A stretch of 64,000 nt of DNA, from contig NC_091931.1 of the NCBI RefSeq assembly GCF_041260155.1, positions 12,569,361-12,633,360 of the forward strand, given 5' to 3'. The DNA comes from Ptychodera flava (Eukaryota > Hemichordata > Enteropneusta > Ptychoderidae). The translations under genes were made by a program, and so were the position numbers. Shown piece after piece: positions 49,130 to 61,673 of this stretch. Each line of letters begins with the position of its first letter. The first letter of the stretch is position 1. The notes beneath the pieces are model-generated. The model saw only the letters and a list, made by a program, of their open reading frames with translations. It was not told where the DNA came from and did no database searches.

Positions 49130-49170
49130 TCAGCGAATCATTGGTGTAAACGGTAGTGACGTCACAAAAT
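49130..49170 (+). promoter_or_regulatory. CCAAT + CRE promoter module of the first MGxxxS gene
   Basis: An inverted CCAAT box (ATTGG, 49140-49144) lies 12 bp before a full palindromic TGACGTCA (49157-49164) within TAGTGACGTCACA. The CRE starts 147 bp upstream of the ATG. The same pair in the same order occurs before the paralogue at 53164, which argues for real regulation by NF-Y and ATF/CREB-type factors. Confidence 0.6.
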
Positions 49171-49303
49171 CGCTCTGGAACTATCGAACTGTAACAAGGT
49201 TACTATATCTCAGCATTCGTTCTCCGTAATCCTCGCAAACCTACAGAAATCTTCTTACTTCGTTTTTTAACGTATGCCAGAATCCTTGTGAAAATACAGC
49301 AAC

Positions 49304-50440
49304 ATGGGTAACCTAATATCAACTCAAAGGCATGGAGGTGCTCCGAAAACAGTCGCAGACCGGTGAGTGTGAACCTGTATCCTGCCGATAGCTGGCGACA
49401 TTGCATAACAACTTACGATCTCTTTCAATGTTTACGAACTATGGGAAGTTCGAATGCAAATGTAAAGTTAATCCATCAAAAAAAGACGGATGTAAGTTTA
49501 ATGGAGTGAATCATCAGCGATTTTTTTTATATTATGGGTCAAATGAAAGATGACCGAATTAGCGTATGCACGATTGGACCCGACAACAATAAGATGGTTG
49601 TTCAAAGTAGACTTGTGTTGGAGTATTTGCATCCTAACTTTTCAAATATGAAACAAGTTTATTGTTCGCCGATTCGTGTAACTGTAGCGGAGTGGCGGTC
49701 AGCGAGCAGATCTAGCGCTCTAGATCATTTCAGTCACTGTGACAAGTCTCCAGTGTACTTTCATCGTACAAATCAAAGTTCTGTTTAGTGATATTTATGT
49801 TTTTCTTCTCAACAGAGGAGAAAGAAAAAAGACAGTAGAGTCGAAGAAAGGAAAGAAATGGTGGTTCTTAAGGAGGAACAATGTCCAACCAGAAGTTAGA
49901 GGCAGCACGGCAACTGTTGACAACATCCCAGACGCCCAAGAAAAGGCAATTACTGTGACGAGGATAAGGCGTCTGGCGCAGCTTTTCACGACCGAAGAAA
50001 GTGGAGAACTAAAAGCGAGTAAAGGAGTCAGTGAAGTACCTGAGAAGTTTGATACTGTTGAAACTGTGCTGGATGAGAGGTTGAAAGTCAGTCCTAAGGA
50101 TGAAATTCTTGCGGACAGTGAGAGTAAAAACGCTGCTACCACGATTCTGAAGAACACTCGTCTCAGGAACACTCGTCTCAGGAAACGCGGCGACCGAAGA
50201 AGAGAACGTCTAGCCGCTAGAAGATCCAGAGCAGAGAAACAGGAAGCAGGTATAGAGGGAGCACAGGTCGAAAAGGTTGACGATGATGTCATCGAGCGCA
50301 CGATGGCGGCAAGGAGAGGGAAAATTGCAGAGATTAGGAAACGCATGGAAGAGAAACGAAGAGAACGCGCCGCTAAGCAAAATGGACGTTCTTACGAAGA
50401 CAGTTTTGCCAAGCTCAGAGCCATGGCGAAACTTGACTAA
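49304..50440 (+). CDS. N-myristoylated-type charged coiled-coil protein, 227 aa, two exons
   Basis: Exon 1 (49304-49362) codes MGNLISTQRHGG... and ends at GACCG|GTGAGT. Exon 2 (49816-50440) starts after TTCTTCTCAACAG, and the split codon gives Arg. MG at the start with Ser at position 6 is the consensus for N-myristoyl transferase, so the protein probably sits on membranes. Lys/Trp-rich KKGKKWWFLRR follows, then an acidic middle, a direct repeat LRNTRLRNTRLR, a strongly basic RRRERLAARRSRAEK, and a C-terminal helix DDDVIERTMAARRGKIAEIRKRM ending FAKLRAMAKLD. That last block is shared with the paralogue at 53164-55123 (FAKLKAMAKIE). I know no named family. Intact frame, splice sites, a conserved promoter and a conserved paralogue support a real host gene. 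Confidence 0.8.
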
Positions 50441-52608
50441 GCGAAGACAATACTGAGCACTTCATCCATCCAAAAGAAACATGTAGTCTGTTCTTCGCTG
50501 CTTCCCCATAGCGTCCAATGCTTTTGTTTGTCTCTGTCAAGACTGTGTTAGTGGCGGGACCAGATAAAAGACCAAAGAAGTGATCAAAACATTTGTGAAC
50601 GGAAGACAGTGGAAGACAGATAAGGATCAGAGTCTGTATTAGAAAATCAAAATTAGGAAAAATATTTTGAAAATCTAATAATAAAAAATCATCAAAAATT
50701 TAAAAAATTAAGAAAAGTCTAAAACTGAAGAAAACAATATATAAAGGTAGTTGAATTCTTTCAAGATGAAAACATTACATATTATTTATACTTCTTTATA
50801 GTTATATGATTTTCATAGAAATATAATATTCAAAACGTAATAAAATCATTACTTGACAATGCAACATAAGCATCTGTGTTGATATGTTTATAATATAAAG
50901 TGAAGGCACGAACATGTCGAATGATGAGTGAAACGACCTCATTTACATATTTAGATTAGTTTTCTGCAATAATGGACCATCCTGTAAGCATATATAGAAC
51001 AAAGTTTACTCAAAACGTGTTTCGGAAATTTCCGATTTCGGTTTTAGTACATGTACATTTCATTAATTAATTCCATGAGAACTATCCACGACCCGGCGGG
51101 ATGGGGACACTTCGTGACGTAAAGACCCATTGCTCCGTTTGAATACATCAGAACCACAGGCGTATCTTTTCACCGGCTGCCGAAATTAAATTCGTTTAAG
51201 AATTTGTCAACATTGAATTGCTGAACATATTTACTGAGATTTACCTCTGTATTTCTCTTCTGATAAAACTGCGTTCACTGCACCTCTAGAGAAGAGGGAC
51301 CAGAAAATTGTCTTGCATTTACCAAGTACCGCCTACCAATGACTTTTTGTGACTTTTTGTTCAATATTGATCCATCATGATATGTCCAATCGGCAGCATT
51401 AATTTTTTTAATGCCTCCCTTTGTATCCAACAATATTTTAATTCCAAATGCAGATACCTCAGCTTATTCGAATTCCCCTCCTACCTCCCGAACTTCCCCT
51501 CCAGAGGTGTTTGTAAACGCAGCCTAACTGTTTTAAAAATGCTACGCCACAGAATTACTATATCCGGTCAAACGTCAAACGAGACTTCATTCAGTGTATA
51601 ACTACCATGCCTTGCCTGAACTTATCGCTCTATATTTATCTAGCTTGAAGTGAACATAAATTATCGATTTCACAGCAATTCAATACATTATATCTACTTA
51701 CTGTTCCCCTAATATTCGAAATTGCTTTTTTCCGTCGACATTTTGAAAGGGAAAAATGCAGTTGCCGCGTGGCTGTCATCTTCGTACAAATATGAAAGGC
51801 GGAGAAAAAAAGGAAAGTACGAAACAGATGGACGAATTAAACTATCGAATAACCAGTGCAACCACGCTCATATGTAACAGTTGTGGCCATTTTCAAAACA
51901 CTTTATCGTGGCCACAGACTGTGATATAGTGAAAACTGGACTGAGAATTTCGACGCCCTTATTTTTCAGAGCCAATAAATTAAAATTGTATTCCGTTGGC
52001 CTTTTATTCACCTACTTGCTCAGGTTCAGTTTTTTTGCTAATATTTTTCATTCAAGGTAGGCTGCGCCTCGGGGACAGATATTCGGACACTCAGTTGTTT
52101 ACAATACTTGCCTTGACTACTGCCCTTTGGGGTACTTTTTGAAGCTTTTCGAATAATGTTTTCACCTTTTTTTTGTATATCAAAAATGAAATTTTGCGTA
52201 ATAATGCTAACACGGGATGACGGCCATTCGAATTTGTCAAGTGTCCGTAAATTTTAATACCCATATCTTTCTGAAGGGCCAAAATTTCTTCAAAATTTCT
52301 TCTTCTTTTCTTCTAGAATGGTTTGAAGGCTCCTTAACTTCTTAAGGAAAAAATCGAGCTAAATCTTTCAGTTTCATGGTGCGTAATACCTAATAGTGCT
52401 GACGCGTGCATTGTTCCTGTTTGTCATAGAGTCGCTAAATAGTAGGACCTATACGGTCTCCCTTCCATGATAATTGATCCTTGTGATTTCATTTCATAAT
52501 AGTGTAAAGATGGTGTAATTTTTGCATGCGTAGGGTACCTTGCATGAGTCATGTTCCCATACTTTAAACCTTACTCTTCGTGTAGAACACTTCATGTATT
52601 AGCCAACA

Positions 52609-52695
<87 letters not shown>

Positions 52696-52990
52696 TAACG
52701 CCAAGGAATGGATGTTACTTCACTATACAGGCAAGTGATAAGCTTATAGGCCGTAGTAGTCCATTCGCTCTCAACGATGAAATCTATTTTCCCCAAACGT
52801 TCCCCTTTTCAGAAACTATTCTCTTGTTCTCACTATTTTTAACAAATTTGTACCGATTAACCACTTGAAAGACAGTATGCAGTCTATTATCACCTCAAAT
52901 ATGTTGTGAGAGACCATTTTCGTCGGAGATCGGAACGTTTCATGTTCTCTTCGCGTTTTGAAGTAAAGAGGGCGCTATGAGCGTCAACAT
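50441..52990. other. Intergenic region with (TC)n microsatellite
   Basis: The 3' flank of the first gene has several AATAAA-like signals (about 50681 and 50828). No other gene is recognised. The interval contains the (TC)n tract at 52611-52693. Confidence 0.5.
52611..52693. repeat. (TC)n microsatellite, 83 bp
   Basis: Pure CT/TC dinucleotide run of about 41 units. Confidence 0.98.
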
Positions 52991-53030
52991 GATTGGCGCA
53001 AAGTAAAGCTATAGTGACGTCACACTTGTG
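52985..53030 (+). promoter_or_regulatory. CCAAT + CRE promoter module of the second MGxxxS gene
   Basis: ATTGG (52992-52996) precedes TGACGTCA (53015-53022) inside TAGTGACGTCACA. The CRE starts 149 bp before the ATG, against 147 bp in the paralogue. The shared 13-bp word and the equal distance are the best conserved non-coding signal between the two genes. Confidence 0.6.
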
Positions 53031-53163
53031 TTCGATCTGTACAAATAGAACGCAACAGCCACAGCCAGCAACGTTTTTCGAATCACTTGCGAAACGTCAG
53101 CACTGCAATAAAAATTGTCAAGCTAAGCGATTAATTTTGTAATTCTACTGAAAACGTAACAAA

Positions 53164-55123
53164 ATGGGTAGCAGACTTTCAAGAGAACCGAACGTCTTCG
53201 ACAGAATTGTCTTGCAAAGGTGAGTTAGCTAGTGAATTAGCCTCTACCACAGAGTAATATCATAGACAGAGTGGCAACACTTGCAGGCCTTTTGTTCCAT
53301 GGTCGTCTCGGTAGACTATTGGCTTTTCATATTAAAATGAGCTTAAAAGGTGTTAAACTTTTTGGAGGCTTGGTTTGTGGTTGATAATTACACGAGATTA
53401 TGCGAAACATGCGACGAGATGGCATCGTACTGCCAGTCGCGTAGCAACCATAGTTACTTTGTGAGCTCATAGGCCAGAAACACTGCCTCACGCCAATCAA
53501 AACATAACACGCCAGCAGTTTCATAAACATGTTCTTTCTTGGCGCACGTGTAAAAGACGGTATGACTGACCGTAAACCATTGAGTAAAACCAGACAGTAT
53601 CGATAAAAGACTTTCAAATTTGGTTCAAACACACTCATTATATATTCATAAAAATATGAGAGGAATTTTTAAAACGGTAAAACCCACTTTCCTGAAGCTC
53701 GAAACACTCCCGTTTTCGCCAGCACATCAATTCCGATCAGCACCACACGACAACAACAACACAAGCTTTGTCGAACATACTTTCGCTTAACAATTGGTGA
53801 AAAATCCGAAAATTACCGAAGGGTGCATGGTCGGCACTCTTCGGAAAAGAGAGCCACGAGCTTCGTGAGGCGAGGCAAACATGGATTGCTTACGTAACCG
53901 CTTCACGCCTTAAACAATAGCTGTTGCCACTCTGTCTATGATATTACTCTGTGCCTCTACAAACCCGGGTCTATAAAATGTGAGTAATTATTGAGAAGTT
54001 GCAGCCCATCTGCAGAAGCAATATGCACAGCTCAAATATTCTATAGTACATGACAACAGAACGATAACTACTAATCTTTGTGACTTCGTGAAGTGTTGTA
54101 AATTTCCCTCTGCAGAAGTGCATTCTTTAAATAAGCTGGATTGCCAGTATATCCAACATTAAGTCATTGTTATCTAGCGTTTACATCTCTCTGACCCGTT
54201 CGCTGGAACAGACTGTGCGGCCAGGTGGAAACGGTACAAGTCTAATATGAATTTGACCGTGTGCTTGAGGATGTCTTTTCAATTCTAAATGATTACAATG
54301 TGATATATATGCGTGTGTTTTGGTTTACCTGTATCGTTTTCATTCCCTTCGAGGGGTGCTCTGAACATGAAACCAAATGGTTCCCCAGTGAAGAAGGAAA
54401 ATGCAAGGCACGTCCCTGCAGATCTCTTTACGCGTGGTTACCATTGCATGCACTATGTCAATGGTGGCTAGTGGAGTAGGCCTATAGATGAGTTAAAACA
54501 GTATCACGGTCCGGGTCATCGACTGAGGCCACTTTCCTATTTATGTCTAACTTTGATGAATTAATCTTTGTAGAGACGAAGAGGAGAAGTATGCAGAATT
54601 GCTACAGAAGTGGGAAACCGCGCAAGTTCATCTTGTTGCAATGGAGGAGAGGATTGAGAAAAAGAGCAAGAAGAAGAGGCGTTTTTTTGGAAAGAGAGTG
54701 AGGAAAGAAATTCAACACCAGAAGGAAATCCTGGACACTGTCTGGGACATAAGAAATGAATTCGTCAGCGAGATGAAGAAAAACCGCTTGGTGGCGTATC
54801 GCAGAATGCAAAACCAGGAGAAGAAGGAACAGATAGAACGAGAAAGAAAGCTATTAGAAGACGCACAAGCAAGTCTGAAGGAGAAAATTGAGAAGATTAA
54901 AAAGAGAGAAGCGGCTGAGAGTTGCAAGGAATTTATTAAGGAAAGGAAAGCTTGCCAGGGCGAGGATGAGGTCATCGAACGTGAGATGGCCGAACGAAGG
55001 GAGAAGATTACTCAGGTTAGGATGCGCAGTGCACAGAGAAAAGAAGAGAGAGCTGCCCTCCAAAAAGATAGATCATTCGGAGATTATTTCGCTAAACTAA
55101 AAGCCATGGCAAAGATCGAGTGA
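53164..55123 (+). CDS. N-myristoylated-type charged coiled-coil protein, 201 aa, two exons
   Basis: Exon 1 (53164-53219) codes MGSRLSREPNVFDRIVLQ and ends AAAG|GTGAGT. Exon 2 (54574-55123) follows AATCTTTGTAG, and the intron phase is the same as in the paralogue. MGSRLS fits the N-myristoylation consensus. Exon 2 begins DEEEKYAELLQKWETAQ and then has a Lys/Arg block (KKSKKKRRFFGKRVRK) that could bind acidic lipids or act as a nuclear signal. A long heptad-rich helix follows (about residues 60-160), and the C-terminal block EDEVIEREMAERREKI...FAKLKAMAKIE is shared with 49304-50440. The 1.35-kb intron contains a 705-bp MITE. A myristoyl-switch or coiled-coil scaffold role is inference only. Confidence 0.8.
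53248..53952. mobile_element. 705-bp TIR element in intron 1 of the second MGxxxS gene
   Basis: Inverted ends of at least 30 bp (CACAGAGTAATATCATAGAC on the left, its complement on the right) are flanked by GCCTCTAC on both sides (53240-53247 and 53953-53960), an exact 8-bp duplication. The length of the duplication fits a hAT or P-type transposase. The interior has no transposase, and a 103-aa open frame on the minus strand is probably chance. Confidence 0.85.
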
Positions 55124-55326
55124 GAGGGAAGTTTACATAGACTCAGTGTTGCAATTTCATAACGATTGCAACTTTTCAATACAAGAACTTCCGATCCAAG
55201 TTGATGGATAGAATCTATTCGAGCGTTCCCCTCTCACAACCAATATCGTCGCGTAAGAGGCAATGTCGAGTATTCGTACTTGTGTTGTAGATTCGTGTTC
55301 TCATCCACAATATATGTCGCCGTCGA

Positions 55327-56555
55327 CACAGGCGCTTGGCACATTGCTGGGATAATAACCGTATTTTATATGTAGAGTTGATTATTTAGTAAAAGAAACA
55401 CCGTACGTGAGATATTAGTGTAGGCCTATAGGCCTACATGTTGACAGGCATTATACCGAGTGGCTGTGGCTGCCTGGCTCGGGCCTGGCGAACACACTGC
55501 ATAATCATCAATGTGTAGAATGTCTACATGACTTGATTATTTTATAAAGAATAACAGTACGTGATATTACTGTACACGTCGGCTAGCTTAACCAAGCGGC
55601 TGTAGCTGCAGGGCTTTGGCCATGGCCCGGCTTGGGCCCGTTGTCCACTGCTGCACAGACATAAACTCAAGGCGTGAAAGCTTTTCATAGCCCGATTTCA
55701 TAAATCAGCGAAATTCAGGATCTCTGAGCGTTTTCGGTGATAAGAACTGGTCATCGGTCAGGTGGTTGCATAAACAATCGATCGACTGGCCCTTTTGCCT
55801 AAAATCATACCTTACCCTATGCTACTGGCAAGAAATCGTCCTGAAATCGGCTGGGCACACCAACCCAGCGCCGGCCATTTTGAATAAGCTTCCTGCAACG
55901 TACGCGTCCAATGAGAGAAGAGCAATTGAAAAACAATACGTCATCTGCCAAGGGTTGTATGCACAGGCGCATACATTGCATGCAGCTCATTCAAAATGGC
56001 CGGCGCTGGGTTGGTGTGCCCAGCCGATTTTAGGACGATTTCTCGCCAGTAGCATAGGGAAAGGTATGATTTTAGGCAAAGGGGCAAGTCGATCGATTGT
56101 TTATGCAACCACCTGACCGATGACCAGTTTTTATCACCGAAAACGCTCAGAGATCCTGAATTTCGCTGATTTATGAAATCGGGCTATGAAAAGCTTTCAC
56201 GCCTTGAGTTTATGTCTGTGCAGCAGTGGACAACGGGCCAAAGCCGGGCCAAAGCCCTGCAGCTACAGCCACTCGGTTAAGCTAGCCGACATGTACAGTA
56301 ATATCACGTACTGTTATTCTTTATTAAATAATCAAGTCACGTAGACATTCTACACATTGATGATTATGCAGTGCGTTCGCCAGGCCCGAGCCAGGCAGCC
56401 ACAGCCACTCGGTATAATGCCAGTCAACATGTAGGCCTATAGGCCTACACTAATATCTCATGTACGGTGATTCTTTTACTGAATAATCAAGTCGTATATA
56501 GACATTCTACATCTTAAATACGATTATTATCCAAGCAATGTGCCAAGCGCCTGTG
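55327..56555. mobile_element. 1.23-kb palindromic (foldback) element with 8-bp duplication
   Basis: Two arms of about 570 bp (55327-55895 and 55976-56555) are near-perfect inverted copies around an 80-bp loop. Ends are CACAGGCGCTTGGCACATTG and its complement. GCCGTCGA lies exactly on both sides (55319-55326 and 56556-56563). The arms carry internal palindromes (GTAGGCCTATAGGCCTAC). No coding function is seen. An open frame crossing the loop (55766-56116) arises from the symmetry. Confidence 0.9.
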
Positions 56556-56563
56556 GCCGTCGA

Positions 56564-57203
56564 GTCTCTTTGTGATATGACTCGCGTGTCAGGTACTCGT
56601 GCAATGGCTTTTCCTATACTCGTGCAATATCTATACGTACTCTACCTTGCAATAGAGACCTGTAACATTTTGAAATGAAAACTGCATGTCGTTGTGATCG
56701 GCGTGCATGGTGCTAGCGCGGTATACCTACTGTTTGCTACCCGGCCTTACAACGTCGATGAAGACACCATACATGTATTTATGAAAAGACAAAACCTCAT
56801 CTCCGTTTCAGGAAACAAAAATTCGACATTCGAAATGGACGAAGAAACGAGTGATTTTTTTTTCATTGTAAGAGAAAGTTTTACAAAAATGCCCCACTGC
56901 TTTTCAGATACAAACGCAAACTACTAGTATTTTATAATTATTTTAAAGATTAAATGAAACCATTGACAAACAGAAACATCTAATTCAGTTTTGATAAATT
57001 TTTCCTCATTGAACTTGGTGAGAGTATGGCGATCATGTTTATTTCTGTCTTATGACTCAAAGGTTTCAATAATAATTACTGGTTTAATTAAATTTTACAT
57101 TTTATTTTCTGTGTATTAATAAACAAAAGTAATGAAATGTACATTTTGCCTGTTATGAGTCATGATGTATGAACTATACACACCTATGCGCAAACACAGG
57201 CGT
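56564..57203. other. Interval without gene
   Basis: A 77-aa open frame (56694-56927) has no recognisable motif. Otherwise the sequence is AT-rich with no features. Confidence 0.5.
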
Positions 57204-57261
57204 ACACACACACACAAACACACACACACACACACATATATATAATATATATAATAAATAT

Positions 57262-57293
<32 letters not shown>

Positions 57294-57320
57294 ATATATA
57301 TATATATATAATATATATAT
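57204..57320. repeat. (CA)n(TA)n microsatellite
   Basis: CA repeats (57204-57236) pass into imperfect TA/AT repeats up to the left end of the DUF7869-like element. A longer TA run sits at its right end, so the element lies inside a TA-rich target. Confidence 0.95.
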
Positions 57321-59632
57321 TTCGCAAGCGAAAAGGGCCCTTATGCAAGGATTTGACGATTTTTATTTTTTGTCGTTTTTTGATAGTTCTTGTGCTGCTC
57401 TTCTCATACATGTGCTCCATATTGTGAACCCACACTTGGAAATGTCATTTACAGCCCATGAATGTGGCATGTGACCTTTGACCTTACAGATCAAGAAACG
57501 CATTTTCTATGGTTTTCCGCTTTCAATTAAAAGATTTGAAAAGTTAAAACATTGTATCTCTTTTCAATAACATGAAAGATTTTTGTTGGTTACAGGTTTG
57601 GACTTCATCCATAACACATTCTCTCACGAGTAGGGTCGGTCATTCCATTACATTACAGGGGTGGGAAGCATACAAAATGATGCCATTTAAATTAAAAATA
57701 GATTTTATTGAACACCAAGGCAATAACACCTTCTTGTACTACACAACGTAGGATGTCCTGTTCGTTTAGAAAATGACACTCACATGATGACATCACAAAC
57801 ATAACTGTTGCCGTGGTAACCTGCAGTGTCAGAATTCTCATCATGTAAAACACTAGGATTGCTATATACATGTATACATTCACTGCATCATCTCATTGTT
57901 TACATCACTTTTTGAGATATATTTGCTGTATACAGAATATTTACATCATTATGTAACTATTTTCATGAAAATACAAGTGCAAGAGTATCCCATGCAAATT
58001 TCCATTATTTACTCTTCAGGACAAAATACATGTCTATATGGCTGTCTGACAAAAGGAATGATATCCTTATTTAACTCACTCCATCTGGCTAAACTTAAAC
58101 CACCAGGTGGCAACAAAGAGGGTTTCATCTGTGGTGATGGAGGCCATGTTACATTGCGTTTGACAAGATTGACACGGAGTTCATCATCAGTAACAATCTT
58201 TCTGACATACACAGCACCAGGATCATCCTTGGTGAATCTAAAATGATGATAATAACGAATTCCCTTTAGAGGTTTGAGAAATGTAGAAAAAAAAGTATCC
58301 CATTGAAACCATTGAAAATTACGTGCAGAATTCTGACTACCATAACACTTCACCTTGTTCACGCGTGAACTTTTTGACACAATGTCTGCCAACTGTGAAA
58401 CTGTGTCAACATCGCTTCTACGATACACCTGCCGTATCTTACCGAAGCAGGCATCACAAATACACTTTGTGTGACCTGGTTCCAGAAAATGATAATTAAT
58501 TTCATCATGTAACCCAGTGCTTGTACGGTAACAAAAATAATGGATAACAGTTTTGTTTTTATTCTGACCCGCACAGTTGTCAGCATTACAATGACAACCC
58601 CTTTCACCCAATCCATGCTCATCAAAATAATTATGAAGCATGCTGACTACATTATTAGCACCATGGCACTTCCTGTTATCAATGCCAATGGTCTGAGACT
58701 CATCAAACAAATAATTCATTTGAGACTGAAGACTATCATTACATACACCAAAGCAATTAACGCGAAGTGGATTAAGAAAATAAAGTGGACTAACTTGACG
58801 AGACTGATGAGGTAACAAAAAACTCTGTGCAAAATCAAATGTATAATGAACATTGTGTAAATCAAGTGAGCAAGGACTACATGGAGGTTGAACTGTAATG
58901 TCTGTAACTTCATCCTGTGCCCTTTTAATGCATGAGTTCAGAAATTCTCTTTCCTTTTGTGCCTTCAAAATGTGTCCTGAAAAAGCAATACTAGAGTTGA
59001 GTTTGTCTTCTTCTGTTGTTGCAAACTGAATTTCATTTCGAAAGTGTTCACATTTGGCGCATACATCTGTGCGTGGTTCCATTCGCTGGATATGAGGTAC
59101 ACACAACTTCCAGATATTTCTGAAAGTTGTCTCCCCCACAGACTGCTTAGCTGGCTGACAAACCTTGCAGGCATTCACGTACTTCTTGTACACATCAGCC
59201 TTGGTGTCACAAGATGGCAGATAAACCGGAGGCCGTCCATCTCTACCATGAGGAGCAGCTGGCATTGGTAGACCATTGTCATCTGCATACCTCAACAGAA
59301 ATTTAACAACATCTTGCACTACCTGTATGGGAAAAATAAAACAAGGTTTAATCATTAAAATGGATTAAAACAACCATATGTTAAGCTACCCTTCACAAAG
59401 ATTTGGTTTAGACCTAATTCTTCATAAAACAAGCCACCTTGTGGTTTTAGCAGTACAAACATACAAGTATCAGCAACATGTCGAGGTTCAAAATTAGTTT
59501 AAAACAAGGTAAGTGTATGATTTTGCCAATAATCCATGACTTACACCAAAACTCAAAATACAGCCTAATGAAAGCTTAGAGCTCATACAAAATTTCATAT
59601 TCCTATTAATATTGTTGGCAATGTTCTGATAC

Positions 59633-59813
59633 TCCTAGGAAAATGTTTAGGAACTTTGATCAGTGTTTTCATTGACCAGCCCCTGCTGTGTTTTGCTCAC
59701 CGGTATATCAAATCTCCATACAGACTTCTCAGTCCATATAGAAAGGAAATATAGGGAGATTAAGGAAGACAACAAAGGCACTGATCAAAGTTCCTCAGTG
59801 TTTCCCTAGGAAG
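59633..59813. mobile_element. 181-bp MITE in intron 2 of the DUF7869-like gene
   Basis: Inverted ends CCTAGGAAAATG...AGGAACTTTGATCAGTG and CACTGATCAAAGTTCCT...TTTCCCTAGG (about 32 bp, few mismatches). Non-coding. Confidence 0.65.
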
Positions 59814-59942
59814 GTGGGAACATTGCAAGGGAAATTGATAGGAATTTACCAACTTACACAGGTGACCTTCAGAAACCTAGTACTAGGATGCTCACAGCCT
59901 AGAGTACTACTGAGGATGTGCCAGCAGCCTTGTGCTAGGTAA

Positions 59943-60375
59943 AACATAGGGAACCCAGACATCTGGTTGTTGTTGTTGGTTTTATTGTTGTTTATGTTTA
60001 TTAGTCGTTTTGTTGTTGTTGACCAATAAAATTCAACGAACATAACTGTTGTGTTGTTGTTAATGCTCAAACGTAACGTAGATGTCATAAGAAATGCTAC
60101 ATTTCTTGGCCTGATACAACTCTCTGCTAACGTACATGAAGAGAGTGTACATTAGCAGAGAGTTGTATCAGGCCAAGAAATGATAGTGTCCTTGTAGTGT
60201 TTCTTATGACATCTGCGTTACGTTTGAAACATTAACAACATCACAACAGTTATGTTCGTTGAATTTTATTGGTCAACAACAAGACTAATAAACATAAACA
60301 ACAATACAAACAACAAAAACAACAACAACAACAACAACAACAACAAAAACAAGATGTCTGGGTTCCCTGTGAGTA
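59943..60375. mobile_element. Foldback element with CAA/TTG-rich arms in intron 2
   Basis: Arms of about 205 bp meet near 60150 (CTCTCTGCTAACGTACATG and its complement). The outer ends are ACATAGGGAACCCAGACATC and GATGTCTGGGTTCCCTGT. The flanks AGGTAAAA and GAGTAAAA may be an eroded duplication. (CAA)n runs lie in both arms. Confidence 0.75.
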
Positions 60376-61673
60376 AAAGAGCACGCCCCAGTACCAGCTG
60401 TGTTGCTCACATCTCTGTAACAGGGAATTTTTTCTTAGATCCATGTTACAGAGTTGTTTGTACAATAGCTGATACAAATCAACATTAGACCCTTTTCACT
60501 ACCATGGTTTGGTCAAGCCCATTTTTTGTTAAACTGTACCTCCACACAGAGAAAATGGGTGAAAGGGTTAAGTGATTACAAGAACTATGTAAGGAGTGAC
60601 CCATTTGATTTTGAGGGGCGGAGGAAATGGGCATGGTAACATTTTTTCACCAACCTAGGCAGCAAATTTTTAAAGGTTATTTTGAAGCTTTATCTGCAAA
60701 GCCTACACGAACATTTTTTCCTGTAATTGTAACAGGATAACATTTTTGTTCAAAAATCCAACACCCTCAACCCCAAGAAATCAAATGGACCACCATTTCT
60801 GACTGAAATTGAGTACTCACTTCAAATGAATAGGCATTGACTGGCCTTTTTCCTCGACGACCATGATCTCTGGGTACCACACCATGGGTTTTGTAGTGGG
60901 CCTTCAGATTCTTAAACCTCTTTTCACCTAGAATATTAAAAGAGATACAATTAAAATATCACATTATGATATGAAATATGGCAAAAACACGCTATAATAA
61001 AAGTCTTAAATGAAAGTTTCATTAGAATGTACATTTATTGCAAATACTGAATAAGCTGCCAGGTTTTTTTTTTCAATAAAACTAAAAAAGGTATATGCAT
61101 GGCAGATAGTACTAAAAAGCTACACAATATTCCCATTAATAAAATCCCCAACAACGCCCATCTTTACCAATAAGGGACAAGTGTTGGAAATAAGATGAAG
61201 TTTATAACCATGCATTTATAATTATAGGCCCGGAGAGGTATGGAATTACCTAATTTCATGGCTACTGTGACCCATGAGTCTGTTTCATTAACCCTTGATA
61301 ATCTGCACAAAGGACTGAGGAAGATTCCCCAATATTGATTAGTTTTTTATTGGAATTCTCCTGATTGTCACGATGTGTTGCTTTCTAGTATTGTGTTATC
61401 TCTATCAAATTAATTTCAACAATCTGATTTACATTCATCAATCAATATTTTTGAACTTATGCTCGCACAGAATGTGACGTACATCAGAAAAAAATCGCAT
61501 GCAAAAATCACTCACCTAAGTTGTGGATATAACGCAAACTTTTTCACAGGTACGATGACCATCAAAAACGTAGTCAAAAAACTGTCGCTCACGTTACCAC
61601 CTCGGATTGGTTCACCCTGTACTTCACACTGCTCTAGCTTTGCTAAGACGAGAACATCGAGTTGGTCTTTTTG

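Noticed and set aside
49795-50346. 183-aa minus-strand frame
   Set aside because: It is antisense to the charged exon of the MGxxxS gene. Arg/Lys/Glu-rich sense codons leave the opposite strand open.
52551-52868. 105-aa frame with a Ser-Leu repeat
   Set aside because: It is produced by the (TC)n microsatellite and has no other coding sign.
53327-53638. 103-aa minus-strand frame
   Set aside because: It lies wholly in the 705-bp MITE, has no homology that I recognise, and is best explained by chance.
55766-56116. 116-aa frame
   Set aside because: It crosses the loop of the 1.23-kb palindrome, and its two ends are complementary reads of the same arm.
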